From the NCBI RefSeq assembly GCF_900094735.1, contig NZ_FMBM01000002.1:1922001-1986000 (forward strand): a stretch of 64,000 bases of DNA. The letters run 5' to 3'. The translations under genes were made by a program, and so were the position numbers. The DNA comes from Saliniramus fredricksonii (GTDB lineage: Bacteria > Pseudomonadota > Alphaproteobacteria > Rhizobiales > Beijerinckiaceae). The stretch's first letter is position 1, and each line of letters begins with the position of its first letter. Under the pieces are notes generated by a model. That model ran no database searches. It saw nothing but the letters and a program-made list of their open reading frames with translations, and was not told the origin of the DNA. Positions 18,267-27,446 of this stretch are shown piece by piece.

Positions 18267-18435
18267 TGCAACTCTCCGCCGTTTCACGGGTTTCTATCCG
18301 ACAAGCGCCGCCATATCATGGCTTCGTCACGAACATGGGGCAGCTCTGGTCGGACAATCTAGAGATGAAAGATCACGCGTTCCTTAACGGCAGGATCAAG
18401 CCGGAACGTCAGTGCAAGAAAGGGGTGGAACTCAC

Positions 18436-19314
18436 ATGCAGCCTGTTCGCAAGGCCATCATTCCCGTCGCGGGCCTCGGCACCCGTTTCCTGCCCGCCAC
18501 CAAGGCGGTTCCCAAGGAAATGCTCACCGTGGTCGATCGCCCGGTGGTGCAGCATGTCGTCGATGAGGCGCGTGCTGCGGGAATCGAGCATTTCGTCTTC
18601 GTCACCGGGCGCAACAAGGGTCCGATCGAGGACCATTTCGACATGGCCTACGAGCTCGAGGCAACGCTTCGCGAGCGCGGCAAGACCGCGGAATACGACG
18701 CGCTGATGGCGGATCTGCCGGCAGCCGGCGCGACGAGCTTCACCCGCCAGCAGGCGCCGCTCGGCCTTGGTCATGCGGTCTGGTGCGCGCGTGACATCGT
18801 CGGCAACGAGCCTTTCGCGGTGATCCTGCCCGACATGCTCTCGCGCGGCTGCATGACCCAGATGCTCGCAGCTTACGGTCGCCATGGCGGCAACATCATC
18901 GCGGTCGAGGAAGTGCCCGAGGACGAGACCCACAAATACGGCATCGTCGCCGTGGACGAGGCCTTCCGCGACGACGAGGCCGGACGCACCTATCGCATCA
19001 CCGGCATGGTCGAGAAGCCGCCGCAGGGCGAGGCGCCATCGAACCTGATCATCTCGGGGCGCTACATCCTGCAGCCGGAGATCTTTGATCTGCTGGCCGA
19101 TCAGGGGCCGGGAGCGGGCAACGAGATCCAGCTTACCGATGCGATGAAACGGCTCGCGGAAAGCCAGGATTTCTTCGCCATGCGCTATGACGGGCGCACC
19201 TTCGATACCGGCTCGAAGCTCGGCTACCTCGTGGCGAACCTGGCCTACGGGCTGGAGGACGAGACGCTCGGCCCGCAATTGCGCGCGGAGATCAAGTCCC
19301 TGCTGGAGGGCTGA
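18436..19314 (+). CDS. galU: UTP-glucose-1-phosphate uridylyltransferase
   Basis: 292 residues. Makes UDP-glucose from UTP and glucose-1-phosphate. The nucleotide-binding signature [17 protein letters not shown] is at about 13-29, followed by [20 protein letters not shown] and VEKPP, all typical. The start at 18436 has AAGGGGTGG upstream; an in-frame ATG at 18412 adds eight residues with no better site. It converges on the DUF882 gene with only six bases between them and is divergent from galE, with which it shares the UDP-glucose pool. Confidence 0.96.
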   Translation: MQPVRKAIIPVAGLGTRFLPATKAVPKEMLTVVDRPVVQHVVDEARAAGIEHFVFVTGRNKGPIEDHFDMAYELEATLRERGKTAEYDALMADLPAAGATSFTRQQAPLGLGHAVWCARDIVGNEPFAVILPDMLSRGCMTQMLAAYGRHGGNIIAVEEVPEDETHKYGIVAVDEAFRDDEAGRTYRITGMVEKPPQGEAPSNLIISGRYILQPEIFDLLADQGPGAGNEIQLTDAMKRLAESQDFFAMRYDGRTFDTGSKLGYLVANLAYGLEDETLGPQLRAEIKSLLEG

Positions 19315-19320
19315 ATCGGC

Positions 19321-21114
19321 TTACTGCCGGACCGGCAGTGGCGCCACGGCGGGGCCGGAAAACGCGCCGATTGTCGGCCCGGGCACGCTCTCCTTCGCAA
19401 AGCCGAGCGCGAGACCCGCCTCGCGCACGCCGACGAAGCCGGTCGGCGCCTCGCGGCCCTGAGGCTTCGCCTGCGCAAAACGCAAGGCGCCGTTGCTCGC
19501 GGCGGAACGGCGCACAGCCTCATCCGCATGGGGCTGCCCGGTGAAGAGCACCCGCCAGCTGGCACGCGGATCGCGGGCGGTGGTGACAGGATCGCGCGAT
19601 GACGGCGCACCGGGTCTGCCGGTCGAGGCCGTCGCGGTAATCGCTTCTCGCGCCACAGGCGGCGGCGCTTCGAGCGCGGCAACGGCAATGCGCCCATCGG
19701 AGGCTTCGGCGGGTTGCTCCGCAGCTTTTTGCTGCGTTGCCGTTTGCTGCGCGGGGGTGTCGTCGCGGATCTCGCCACGCAGGCCGAGTTGCGTCAACGG
19801 ATCGTCCGAAGCCGCCTCGGTCGCCGGATCGGCGAAGGCGGTGACCAGCGTGCCGATGGATTCGAACGAGGTCGGGCGGCGCGGCGGCATCGGCAGCGCA
19901 TCAAGGCTGGCGAGGGAGGCGGGCATCCCACCCGAATCGCCAGCTTGCGACGCGTCGGCGATCCCGGTTTCAACCACGCGACCCTCAGCCTCATCGGCGG
20001 AGACGAGTGCTTCCGGACCCTGCTGCCAGGCCATGGCCGGGCCGAGTTCGGCGGGACGCGGAGCCGGCAGCGGCGGGGCTTGCGCCATGGCGAGATCGCG
20101 CGACGGCGCCGCATCATCCGGCGAGGGGCCGGTCTGTGCCGGACGCGGTGCAGGTGGCGGCGCCGGCGGTGCTTCGGGCAGAGAAGGCGTGACCCGTTGT
20201 GGCGCCTCGGCGACGCTCGCGGGCGCGGGCGCGGATGATGCCGACGCGCGGGCAGGCAGTGAATCCGCCTCGGCGATATCCTGCTCGCTCTCTTCGGGGA
20301 TGCCGAACAGGGCGCGCCAGAGGCTGCGGCGGCGTGTCGGCGCCTCGGCCACCTGACGCCCAGTCTCACCCATCACGGTGCCACCGGCGGCGAGGATCTC
20401 GCGGCGCGCCTGGTCGAACCCGGCGAGCGGCTTGCCGTCGGAGGGAATATGGACAGTGCGCTGATCGGGGAACAGGCCGACCAGTTGCCGGCGATTCATG
20501 CGCGGCCAGTGGCGCACGCCACCGGTATCGAGATGCACGAAGGGCGTGTTGGCGCGCGGGTAATAGCCGACACCGCCACGCTGCATGCGCAGGCCGATCG
20601 TGCGGATGCGCTCCGCCGGGACGTCCGGCAGGTAGAAATCGACGGCCTTGCCGACGGTATGCTGGCTTTGCTGCGCGACATTGCCGGAGCGGCGGCGCAG
20701 CGCCTCGTTGGTCTGGGGTGCGCGATAGGCGGAGACGACATGGACCGGCTGACGCGAGCCGGTCGAGCGATGCACTTCCCAGAGCAGATCATAGAGGCGC
20801 GGATCCATTTCCTTCGCCTCGTCGCGGCGCCAGTCGCGCATCACCCAGTCGAGCTGGCGCAGACCGCTGCGATCATAGCGCCCGTGCCGCCGGAAGGTGA
20901 CGCTGACGCGCTCGCCGGTATGCATCTGGATGATCTCGAGCGTGCGGGTATCGCCATTGGCCACCGCATCCTGCGTGCCCCGGGTCAATGCGATCACGAG
21001 CACGAGGGACAGGGCCAGAGCCATGACACGACGCGCGCCGACACGGCCGAGAAACGCTCTGATCCGCCCCGATCCCACGATTTCTACTCGCCTCCCGCCA
21101 CCGGTTCTGCGCAT
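19321..21114 (-). CDS. DUF882 (YcbK-like, M15-type) cell-wall protein with long disordered tail
   Basis: 597 residues. One membrane helix at about 28-46 makes this an anchored or exported protein. Residues 55-215 are DUF882, related to M15 peptidases and to YcbK: HxxGxAxD is present (H152, D159 in QHTVGKAVDFYLP) and a third ligand H194 in PFVHLDTGGVRHW, so zinc binding is likely intact. After about 290 the chain is Pro/Ala-rich, low complexity and probably disordered, ending in a few hundred unusual residues. Such proteins act on peptidoglycan in the periplasm. GGAG seven bases ahead of the ATG at 21114 supports the start. Confidence 0.85.
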   Translation of the reverse strand: MRRTGGGRRVEIVGSGRIRAFLGRVGARRVMALALSLVLVIALTRGTQDAVANGDTRTLEIIQMHTGERVSVTFRRHGRYDRSGLRQLDWVMRDWRRDEAKEMDPRLYDLLWEVHRSTGSRQPVHVVSAYRAPQTNEALRRRSGNVAQQSQHTVGKAVDFYLPDVPAERIRTIGLRMQRGGVGYYPRANTPFVHLDTGGVRHWPRMNRRQLVGLFPDQRTVHIPSDGKPLAGFDQARREILAAGGTVMGETGRQVAEAPTRRRSLWRALFGIPEESEQDIAEADSLPARASASSAPAPASVAEAPQRVTPSLPEAPPAPPPAPRPAQTGPSPDDAAPSRDLAMAQAPPLPAPRPAELGPAMAWQQGPEALVSADEAEGRVVETGIADASQAGDSGGMPASLASLDALPMPPRRPTSFESIGTLVTAFADPATEAASDDPLTQLGLRGEIRDDTPAQQTATQQKAAEQPAEASDGRIAVAALEAPPPVAREAITATASTGRPGAPSSRDPVTTARDPRASWRVLFTGQPHADEAVRRSAASNGALRFAQAKPQGREAPTGFVGVREAGLALGFAKESVPGPTIGAFSGPAVAPLPVRQ

Positions 21115-21286
21115 CCGCAGACTCCGCGCACCCGATCCTGCCATGCGCGACATTCGAACGGAAACATTAACGCCGCGTAAACCCTGTGCGGCGACCACCC
21201 CGCCGCGCGCCCGACACTATCGTCATGCAATCTGATACGGCAAAGTTCAAGTCCGGTCACGCCGTGGCGCACAAGAGGGGCTTTTC

Positions 21287-21327
21287 CGTAAAACGAAAAA
21301 CGCCCGGCGGAGAAACTCCACCGGGCG
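21287..21327 (-). terminator. Rho-independent terminator
   Basis: Near-perfect stem CGCCCGGCGGAG (21301-21312) and CTCCACCGGGCG (21316-21327), loop AAA. Read on the minus strand it is followed by TTTTTCGTTTT, so it ends the transcript of the 186-residue gene at 21357-21917. It lies 30 bases past that stop. Confidence 0.88.
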
Positions 21328-21356
21328 GCCTGTCATGGCGATAGGAAGGGCGAGGG

Positions 21357-21917
21357 TCAGCCGATGAGGTTCGGAATTCCGCTTGCATTATTCATATTGG
21401 GCAACTGATCGATCGATGGCCCCGAACCGGGAACAAGCGGGTGATGTTGCCGCTGCGACATGTCCCGATTAAGGATCTCATTTGCCTGTTCCCGCCCGTT
21501 CAACAAGGACAGAACCTCACCGAGGGCCCCCTGATTCTGTTGCAGAAACATGGAGATCAGGCTCGTGACTAAATCTTCGTTCCCTCGATCGTCGAGGACC
21601 TGCGGGAGGAACTCAACGATTGCAGCGAGCCGGAAATCGGTCGGAGCAAACCCGGCCGCTTCGAATGCGCCAAAAAGATCTTCCGGCTTCATCTGACCGC
21701 TCGTGAGACGAACCATAAGCTCATCAACCTGCCTCGACAACTCTCCCTCGTTGAAAACGTTAAAAACCCCCGAAGCAGTCGGAAGCATGGACCCCAGAGG
21801 ATTAGAGGAGTCGAAGCGTTGCGTCGCGAGAGAAAACGCCTGAGCCCCCTTCTCCAGAATCGGTTCATTAGCGATCTGGCCTACAGTGGAAAGCACGTTC
21901 GGCATATTGAGATTCAT
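21357..21917 (-). CDS. unrecognised protein, Cys-free, 186 residues
   Basis: Unknown family. No cysteine and only two lysines; acidic overall. Several amphipathic helices are likely at about 70-150 (ELSRQVDELMVRLTSGQM, RLAAIVEFLPQVL, LVTSLISMFLQQ). The last 35 residues are His/Pro/Asn/Gly-rich. No signal peptide or membrane segment. The start is decided by AGGAGACAGAT before the ATG at 21917; the frame is open to 21980 but without a site. It lies in AT-rich flanks, between two terminators, so it is transcribed alone. It shares Cys-free, low-lysine, acidic character with the next gene, which suggests a related role or shared secretion, but I cannot name either. Confidence 0.72.
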   Translation of the reverse strand: MNLNMPNVLSTVGQIANEPILEKGAQAFSLATQRFDSSNPLGSMLPTASGVFNVFNEGELSRQVDELMVRLTSGQMKPEDLFGAFEAAGFAPTDFRLAAIVEFLPQVLDDRGNEDLVTSLISMFLQQNQGALGEVLSLLNGREQANEILNRDMSQRQHHPLVPGSGPSIDQLPNMNNASGIPNLIG

Positions 21918-22023
21918 ATCTGTCTCCTGAAACCAATGAAATAATGAAAGCACTGTGGTAAATTTTCTGAATAATTTCAATATATTTTAGATAACTAAAA
22001 ATTATATATTTTGCGAAAATTAA

Positions 22024-22052
22024 AATAAAACGACCTCCCCACACGGGGGAGG
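22024..22052 (-). terminator. Rho-independent terminator
   Basis: CCTCCCC (22034-22040) pairs with GGGGAGG (22046-22052). On the minus strand the stem is followed by TCGTTTTATTTTA. It ends the gene at 22089-23264, 36 bases past its stop. Confidence 0.82.
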
Positions 22053-22088
22053 CCGTCTCCTGGGTCGACATGGCATCGCCTGCCCGTA

Positions 22089-23264
22089 TCAGCCGACTTC
22101 CTCTTCGAGCATATCCTCCGTTGCGAGTTCCTGCGTTGCGAGGTCCTCCGATGCATTCATGTCGATCGGAAGCCCATCGGCGATGTTGCCGTCGAGGTCA
22201 TCAAGAGCGGGATTGGACGGCGCGCCGCCCTCCTCTTCACGCCGCACGGAGTCGGCGACATCGACTGCACCCCAGACGGGGAATTCACCCAGATCCGTAT
22301 GCCCCAGGTTCAGGAAGGCGTTCCTGAATCCTTCCTCATCCCCTGCATCAAGGAGATCGAACAATTCCTCGTATGCCGTCACGATGTTGTCCGGCGCACC
22401 GCGATCCGACGCGCGGGCTGACAGTTCGGCGAATGTCGCCTCGCGCATGGCGGTCGGATCCTGCATTGCGTAGTCGAGGATTTCGTTCAGGTCATCGTAG
22501 GAGAACGGCCCGGCCATATACCCCTCTTCCGAAGGCGGCGTTTCGGTGATGAGCGGGATGGAACCCTCACCGGTGCGGGTGGCCTCGTTCACGTCACGCT
22601 GATAGGGGGTGAGGTTCACATCCTGGCCACCGGAAACCGATGCGCGCTCATCGAGAGGAATGCTGTCCGCGACGTTCCCGGCGTGATCACCACCCGGCCT
22701 GATCGACATTTCGGGGTTTCCGCGCGGGTCGAAACCCGGACCGCCCGGCGTCATCATGTCCGGGAACTGCATGCCCCCGGACTGTGAGCCGCCGGGGGGC
22801 TGGTTGCTCAACCGCTCCAGCATGGTGACCAGTTGCATCATGCGCTCGAGAAAGAGAATCGCGCCGGCCAGTTCGTCCGAAACACCCGGGCCCATGCCCT
22901 GCATACCGGAAAGCGCGTCGACCTCAGGCGAGCGCATGGCATACCGATCTGCATCGAAACCCATCGCATCAGGGTCGAGGTCACCAACGCGACCGCCCCC
23001 GCCCGTCATCATGGTCGGATCCGCGACGTGAGGCCCGGCATCATTCAGCCCGGCATCACGAAGCCCGGCCAGATATCCCTGTGCATAGACCTCCGCCTGA
23101 TCACTCGGGAATGCGCCCTGATCACTCGTGGCGCCCGGAACAGCTCCGGATTGCTGCATCGAACCGGAAATCGCGCTGCGGAATTCTTCAGACCCCCCCT
23201 GGTCACGGAGGGCTCCGTTGTCATGGACACGACTCGTCCGTTCGAGAACCATCAACTCGCTCAT
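22089..23264 (-). CDS. unrecognised acidic protein with no lysine and no cysteine
   Basis: 391 residues, unknown family. By direct reading it contains no Lys and no Cys. It is very acidic and rich in Gly, Met, Asp, Ser and Pro. The first 115 residues are low complexity, a hydrophobic amphipathic segment follows at about 132-152 (LAGAILFLERMMQLVTMLERL), the middle is Gly/Pro/Met-rich, and about 255-330 is helical (SYDDLNEILDYAMQD, TAYEELFDLLDAGDEEGF). The tail ends EDMLEEEVG. No Sec signal. The ATG at 23264 has GGGAG seven bases upstream. Such composition fits proteins exported unfolded (for example type I or III substrates), but this is inference only. It has its own AT-rich promoter region and terminator. 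Confidence 0.72.
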   Translation of the reverse strand: MSELMVLERTSRVHDNGALRDQGGSEEFRSAISGSMQQSGAVPGATSDQGAFPSDQAEVYAQGYLAGLRDAGLNDAGPHVADPTMMTGGGGRVGDLDPDAMGFDADRYAMRSPEVDALSGMQGMGPGVSDELAGAILFLERMMQLVTMLERLSNQPPGGSQSGGMQFPDMMTPGGPGFDPRGNPEMSIRPGGDHAGNVADSIPLDERASVSGGQDVNLTPYQRDVNEATRTGEGSIPLITETPPSEEGYMAGPFSYDDLNEILDYAMQDPTAMREATFAELSARASDRGAPDNIVTAYEELFDLLDAGDEEGFRNAFLNLGHTDLGEFPVWGAVDVADSVRREEEGGAPSNPALDDLDGNIADGLPIDMNASEDLATQELATEDMLEEEVG

Positions 23265-23435
23265 CACATAACTCCCATATATTCTTGATACCGCAATTCT
23301 TGATAGCTTATCCTATGTATGATCGCAAATGATTTTAAACAACTAAAAATAATTGTTAACTATAAATTAAATACGTAAATGAATAGTCGCTCGCGCCTTC
23401 TGTGCATTGGCGCCATCCCTCCCGCGCAGCCGGAT
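23265..23435. other. AT-rich promoter region
   Basis: 171 bases, strongly A/T-rich (for example TTAAACAACTAAAAATAATTG and ATAAATTAAATACG near 23330-23375), between the start of the lysine-free gene and the end of the GGDEF gene. It must hold the promoter of the former. No clear operator palindrome is seen. Confidence 0.5.
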
Positions 23436-25619
23436 TCAGACGAGGAAAGCGTCGGCGTTATCGATGATCGCTGCGCGCGCGGCGAGATAGGCCGTGACGG
23501 CGCCGTCGCGCTCCAGGCGCGGGCTGAGCAGATCGCCCTGCACGTAGTGACAGCCCCAGCGCGCGAGCTGGTCGAACTGCGCCTGTCGCGCAACGCCACC
23601 GGCGGCACCCTGGAGGCCGAAACCGCGTGCGAGCGCAAGGATCGTCTGTGGCAGATCGGCCTCGGCACCGGGCCGGTCGATACCCGCGATGAGTGCTTCA
23701 CCCATGCGCACCACATCGACCGGGAAACGCCGCAATTGCGTCAGCGAGGCATGGCCCGAGCCGAAATCCTCCAGCGCGATCCGCATGCCGGCCTGCGAAA
23801 GATAAACCAGCGCATCGCGGATGACGTCGGCGGAACGCTCATGCAGGGCCTCTTCGGGCAAGGCCAGTTCGAGATGCACGGGCAGGATCCCGGCATCGCG
23901 CAACACCGCCTCGATCGCCGCCGCGCGCTGCGGATCGCGCAGCAACGCGGCGGATACGGGCAGGCTGAACAGACCCGGATCATGCCCCTGCGCGAGGAGC
24001 CGCCCGCGCATGGCGATCACCTCGGCCAGCATCCGCTCGAACAGGTTGCCGGCGAGGTTGCTCGCCTCGGCAATGGCCAGAAGCTCGCGCCCGGCCACCT
24101 CCCCCTCCGGATGCTGCCAGACCGGTGTCACCGAAAAACCGGCATGGCGCCCGTCAGCCATGGCGATGAACGGCGTATAGGCAAGCCGCAAAGGCGCAGG
24201 CATCATCGCGCCCGCCTTGCCGGCGGGATCCCCATCGTTGAGCAGACCGGCCAGCGCCCGGGCGAGGCTGCGTTGCCGCAGGGCCTGCCGGCGCAGATCG
24301 CCATCGAAGACCCGCCAGGCGTCGCGCCCTCCGGCCTTGACGGCATAGAGCGCGGCATCGGCACTGCGATAGAGATCATCCGCCTCCGCGCCGTCACGCG
24401 GCGCCAGCGCGGCGCCGATGCTGACGGAGGGGTGATATTCACGCCCGGCCAGGTAGAGCGGCGCGCGCAGGGCGGCGATCAGCCTGTCGAGCCGCTCTTC
24501 GAGGGCATCACCATCAGCGATCTGCTCGAGGATCAGCGCAAATTCGTCCCCGCCCAGCCGTCCGGCACAATCGCGCCCGCCCGCAGCCGCGGCGAGACGC
24601 TCCGCGATCGCGCGCAGCAGCGCATCGCCGGCCTCGTGGCCGAGCGTGTCGTTGACGTCCTTGAACCGGTCGAGATCGACGCAGACGAGCGCGATGGCGG
24701 CCTCGGGTTCGCGTGCGATCGCATTGATCTGCCGCGCCTCGGCCTGCAGGGTCCGGGCCTGAAGCGCACCACGCAATTCTTCATGGAAATGCGTGCGGTT
24801 GGCCAGCCCGGTCAGCCCGTCATGGCGGGCGAGATGCGCGTTGCGCGCCTCGTCGCGAATGCGCTGCGAGGCTTCGACGACGGTACCCTCGTAGAAAGCC
24901 GGATTGCCTTCGGCGTCACGCACGACCCAGGCATTCTCGGACACCCAGATCCGCCGACGCGAACCCGTGGTGATCACCTCGGAGACGAAATCGGTGACCT
25001 CGCCATGCTCATGCATCAGACGCGCGAACTCGTCTCGGCGCCTGGGATCGACATACCATTCGTTGCCGATATCGATGACGGTCGCGATCAGTTCTTCCTC
25101 GCTCTCCATGCCGTTGAGCTTGACGAGAGCGGGATTGGCACGCACCTGCTTGCCGTCGAGGCTGGAGCGATAGACGCCGATGACGCTGTTGCGAAACAGG
25201 CTGTCGCCGTCGCCGGCATCAAGCATGTCGCGGTCGACGGGACGGCGCAGCCAGTCGGGATCGCTGTAGAGCCGCAATTCGCCACCGTCGGGCAGCGGAT
25301 AGCGGCCGACATGACGGCGCGCACCCGCGCGCCCGAGGCCGATCGCGCTTTCTCGCGCATCAAGCGCCGCGCGATCATGCAGGTGCGGCTGTACGGGGAA
25401 AGGCCAGCCCAGCACCTCTGCGGCGCGCGGGTTGCAAAGGATGAGCCGGCCATCAGCGGCGATGACAATCACCCCCTGCACCATCTGCAACAGAAGATGC
25501 GGCAGAATTTCATGTGGAGAAGGTTCTGCCGGAATCGAGGCGTCCGGCATGACGGGCTGTGGCGGACGGCTTTTGCCGTCACCTTCCATCCCATCCACCT
25601 GTAAACGTGAGGCCGCCAT
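23436..25619 (-). CDS. PAS-GGDEF-degenerate EAL protein
   Basis: 727 residues. Two PAS-like segments (about 40-115 and 140-255, with FYEGTVVEASQRI at the end of the second) are followed by a diguanylate cyclase domain that should be active: the GGDEF of AGRLGGDEFALI at about 356-360 is intact, as are VDLDRFKDVND and SIGAAL. The C-terminal 250 residues have the outline of an EAL phosphodiesterase but its catalytic residues are gone: no EAL triplet where REL stands, ALEDFGSGHAS instead of DDFGTGYS, and RMGEALI instead of the usual Lys/Asp segment. It would make c-di-GMP and could use the EAL part as a sensor or docking domain. The start is the ATG at 25619 or 25628. Confidence 0.9.
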   Translation of the reverse strand: MAASRLQVDGMEGDGKSRPPQPVMPDASIPAEPSPHEILPHLLLQMVQGVIVIAADGRLILCNPRAAEVLGWPFPVQPHLHDRAALDARESAIGLGRAGARRHVGRYPLPDGGELRLYSDPDWLRRPVDRDMLDAGDGDSLFRNSVIGVYRSSLDGKQVRANPALVKLNGMESEEELIATVIDIGNEWYVDPRRRDEFARLMHEHGEVTDFVSEVITTGSRRRIWVSENAWVVRDAEGNPAFYEGTVVEASQRIRDEARNAHLARHDGLTGLANRTHFHEELRGALQARTLQAEARQINAIAREPEAAIALVCVDLDRFKDVNDTLGHEAGDALLRAIAERLAAAAGGRDCAGRLGGDEFALILEQIADGDALEERLDRLIAALRAPLYLAGREYHPSVSIGAALAPRDGAEADDLYRSADAALYAVKAGGRDAWRVFDGDLRRQALRQRSLARALAGLLNDGDPAGKAGAMMPAPLRLAYTPFIAMADGRHAGFSVTPVWQHPEGEVAGRELLAIAEASNLAGNLFERMLAEVIAMRGRLLAQGHDPGLFSLPVSAALLRDPQRAAAIEAVLRDAGILPVHLELALPEEALHERSADVIRDALVYLSQAGMRIALEDFGSGHASLTQLRRFPVDVVRMGEALIAGIDRPGAEADLPQTILALARGFGLQGAAGGVARQAQFDQLARWGCHYVQGDLLSPRLERDGAVTAYLAARAAIIDNADAFLV

Positions 25620-25646
25620 CAATCCCATCTCCGCAAGAACTGCCCT

Positions 25647-25691
25647 CGGGGCAGGTACACCCGGGGCAGGTAGACCCGGGGCAGGTACACC
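25647..25691. repeat. 15-bp tandem repeat, three copies
   Basis: CGGGGCAGGTACACC at 25647-25661 and 25677-25691, with CGGGGCAGGTAGACC between. It lies 27-72 bases upstream of the GGDEF gene start on its leader side. Confidence 0.9.
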
Positions 25692-25727
25692 CTCTCACGG
25701 CAAAGGTTAGAATCGGGTGAAGCTTCC

Positions 25728-26231
25728 CTAAGGGAATGGCGCATCGGCCTCCAGCCGCAGATGCAGGATCGGATAGGGGCGTCCGCAGGCATCGAGCCGT
25801 GAGCGTCCGGCGGGCCTGAAACCGAGCCGGGCATAAAAGGCGCGCCCCGGCCAGTTCTGCTCGTTCACATCGACCCGCACGGCGCGCAGCCCGGTCCCGA
25901 CACCCCGCCATCCCGGCGGCTTGCGTGCATGCGCCACGAGGGCGCGCCCAACCCCGCAGCGTGCGTGATCGGGATGCACGAACAAGGCCTCGATATGCTC
26001 CGCCGCCATACCGATGAAACCGAGTGGCGCATCACCGGCTCCCGCCGCCACCGCAACATGCGCGCGCGGCAGGTAACGCTCGCGCACGAGTTCGGCATAG
26101 AAGGCGCGGTCGGCAGGGGCGATGAAATCATGCGTCGCCGCCACCGCCGCCTCCCAGATGGCGAACAGCGCTTCGGTCTCACCCGGATAGGCGCGGCGAA
26201 TGCGCCGGAGGGCTGGCCGCCGCGACGTCAT
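25728..26231 (-). CDS. GNAT-family N-acetyltransferase
   Basis: 167 residues. Acetyl-CoA binding signature of the GNAT fold is seen in HPDHARCGVGRALVAHARK (about 85-103), with the preceding beta strand GFIGMAAEHIEALFV and the following VNEQNWPGRAFYARLGF, the last being the usual C-terminal GNAT segment. Substrate unknown. The ATG at 26231 lies two bases after the stop of the methyltransferase gene, so it is the third gene of a DUF2007-methyltransferase-acetyltransferase operon. A longer start is open but without conservation. Confidence 0.88.
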   Translation of the reverse strand: MTSRRPALRRIRRAYPGETEALFAIWEAAVAATHDFIAPADRAFYAELVRERYLPRAHVAVAAGAGDAPLGFIGMAAEHIEALFVHPDHARCGVGRALVAHARKPPGWRGVGTGLRAVRVDVNEQNWPGRAFYARLGFRPAGRSRLDACGRPYPILHLRLEADAPFP

Positions 26232-26232
26232 C

Positions 26233-27003
26233 TCAGGCGCCCCATCCGAAATGCACGCTCTCGCCGCGATGCAGCGCCTCGGCCCGGGGCGTGAAGCGCC
26301 CGTCATCGCCGTGCAGGACGAGCGGCGGGTTGATCCGCAAGGGCGTGCGCGCGCCCTTGATCGCCGTGATCAGGACCCGCGTGGCCGGCGCCCCGGCGCG
26401 CGGCAGAACCGGCGTCACCACGATCGCCCCCATACGCGGCACCAGGGCCGCGAGGCAGGAATCGAGCTTGTCGGCACGCTGGATCAGCGCGAGCCGCCCG
26501 CGCGGGCGCAAGGCTCGGATCGCGGCGCCGAGCCAGAGCGCCTGCCCGCCCTCAAGGGTGACATGCGCCCGCGCCCGCCCCGGCTCCGGCGAGACCGGCG
26601 CCTCGTCCGGCTCGAAGAAAGGCGGGTTGGTATAGACCCGGTCGATGCTGGCATGATCCAGCGCCGGCCCGGCGAGGAGATCGGCGCAGACGACGAGATT
26701 GTGAGAAGCGCGGCCGTTGGCGATCGCATTGAGCCGGCACAGATCCGCGAGTTCGCGCTCGCGCTCGATCATGACGACGCGGCAATCCGTTGCCTCGTGT
26801 ATTGCCATCAGCCCCACCGCGCCGCTGCCCGCGCCGAAATCGGCGATCCACTCCCCGCGCCCCGGGACGAGTGCGGTAGCCAGCAGCACGGCATCCGTCC
26901 CGGCCCTGTGGCCGCGCGCGCGCTGGATCAGGCGGATACGCCCGGAGAACAGCGTGTCGTGCGAATACGAAGCCGGATCGGGGGCCGTCATGGTCGGATT
27001 CAT
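26233..27003 (-). CDS. tRNA1(Val) N6-adenine methyltransferase-like protein
   Basis: 256 residues. Rossmann methyltransferase of the TrmN6/YfiC type: SAM loop ADFGAGSGAVGLMA at about 55-68, acidic ribose-binding strand VVMIERERELADLC, and the base-flipping motif NPPFFEPDE (about 127), which marks amino-group (adenine or cytosine) methylation. It begins GRIRLIQRARGHRAGTDAVLLA, the family's substrate region. The start ATG at 27003 overlaps the stop of the DUF2007 gene as TGATG. It is in an operon with DUF2007 and GNAT genes. tRNA position cannot be proven from sequence. Confidence 0.87.
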   Translation of the reverse strand: MNPTMTAPDPASYSHDTLFSGRIRLIQRARGHRAGTDAVLLATALVPGRGEWIADFGAGSGAVGLMAIHEATDCRVVMIERERELADLCRLNAIANGRASHNLVVCADLLAGPALDHASIDRVYTNPPFFEPDEAPVSPEPGRARAHVTLEGGQALWLGAAIRALRPRGRLALIQRADKLDSCLAALVPRMGAIVVTPVLPRAGAPATRVLITAIKGARTPLRINPPLVLHGDDGRFTPRAEALHRGESVHFGWGA

Positions 27004-27230
27004 CAAGGCGGGTCACGCAATTCATCGGCGAGGCCGGCATCGCGCAGCAGGCGGCGCGCGCCATCAGCCTCGTCCTCCACCACCAGCAGACGGCGCGGAA
27101 TCGCGCCGATCGAGCCTTCGAGCACGCTCATATGCGTATCGACGAGCAGCACGTTGAACCCGGCATCGGCAAGCAGCGATTCGGCGAAGGAAAGCAGGAC
27201 AGGATCATTGGCGCGAATCAGTTCGACCAT
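27003..27230 (-). CDS. DUF2007-type protein
   Basis: 75 residues. Small single-domain protein with the layout of DUF2007: MVELIRANDPVLLSFAESLLADAG, then NVLLVDTHMS and RRLLVVEDEADGARRLL, a ferredoxin-like alternation of strands and helices. Family members are thought to be signal-transduction related, with no reaction known. GGAG five bases ahead of the ATG at 27230 decides the start. Its stop overlaps the methyltransferase start, so translation is coupled. It is divergent from the polyprenyl synthase. Confidence 0.82.
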   Translation of the reverse strand: MVELIRANDPVLLSFAESLLADAGFNVLLVDTHMSVLEGSIGAIPRRLLVVEDEADGARRLLRDAGLADELRDPP

Positions 27231-27446
27231 TTCGACTCCATGGACCGCAGAATGCGCCGCAGCAACGATCGTATTCCCGAAAGCGGCGCAGCAGGACCGG
27301 TTGCGGGCGATCATCGGGACAGCGCTCGCTGCGGCGCACACGCGCGTTGCTTCTCCCGGCCCCGCGTGGCAGTTTGCATTGACCGCGCGCGAGAGGGATA
27401 TTTCGCGTTGCAGTCTAGAGGTGAATTTACGGGTTGGAAAGGCGGC

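Noticed and set aside
23379-25604. 741-codon frame on the plus strand
   Set aside because: Antisense shadow of the GGDEF/EAL protein, with Arg/Gly-rich low-complexity product.
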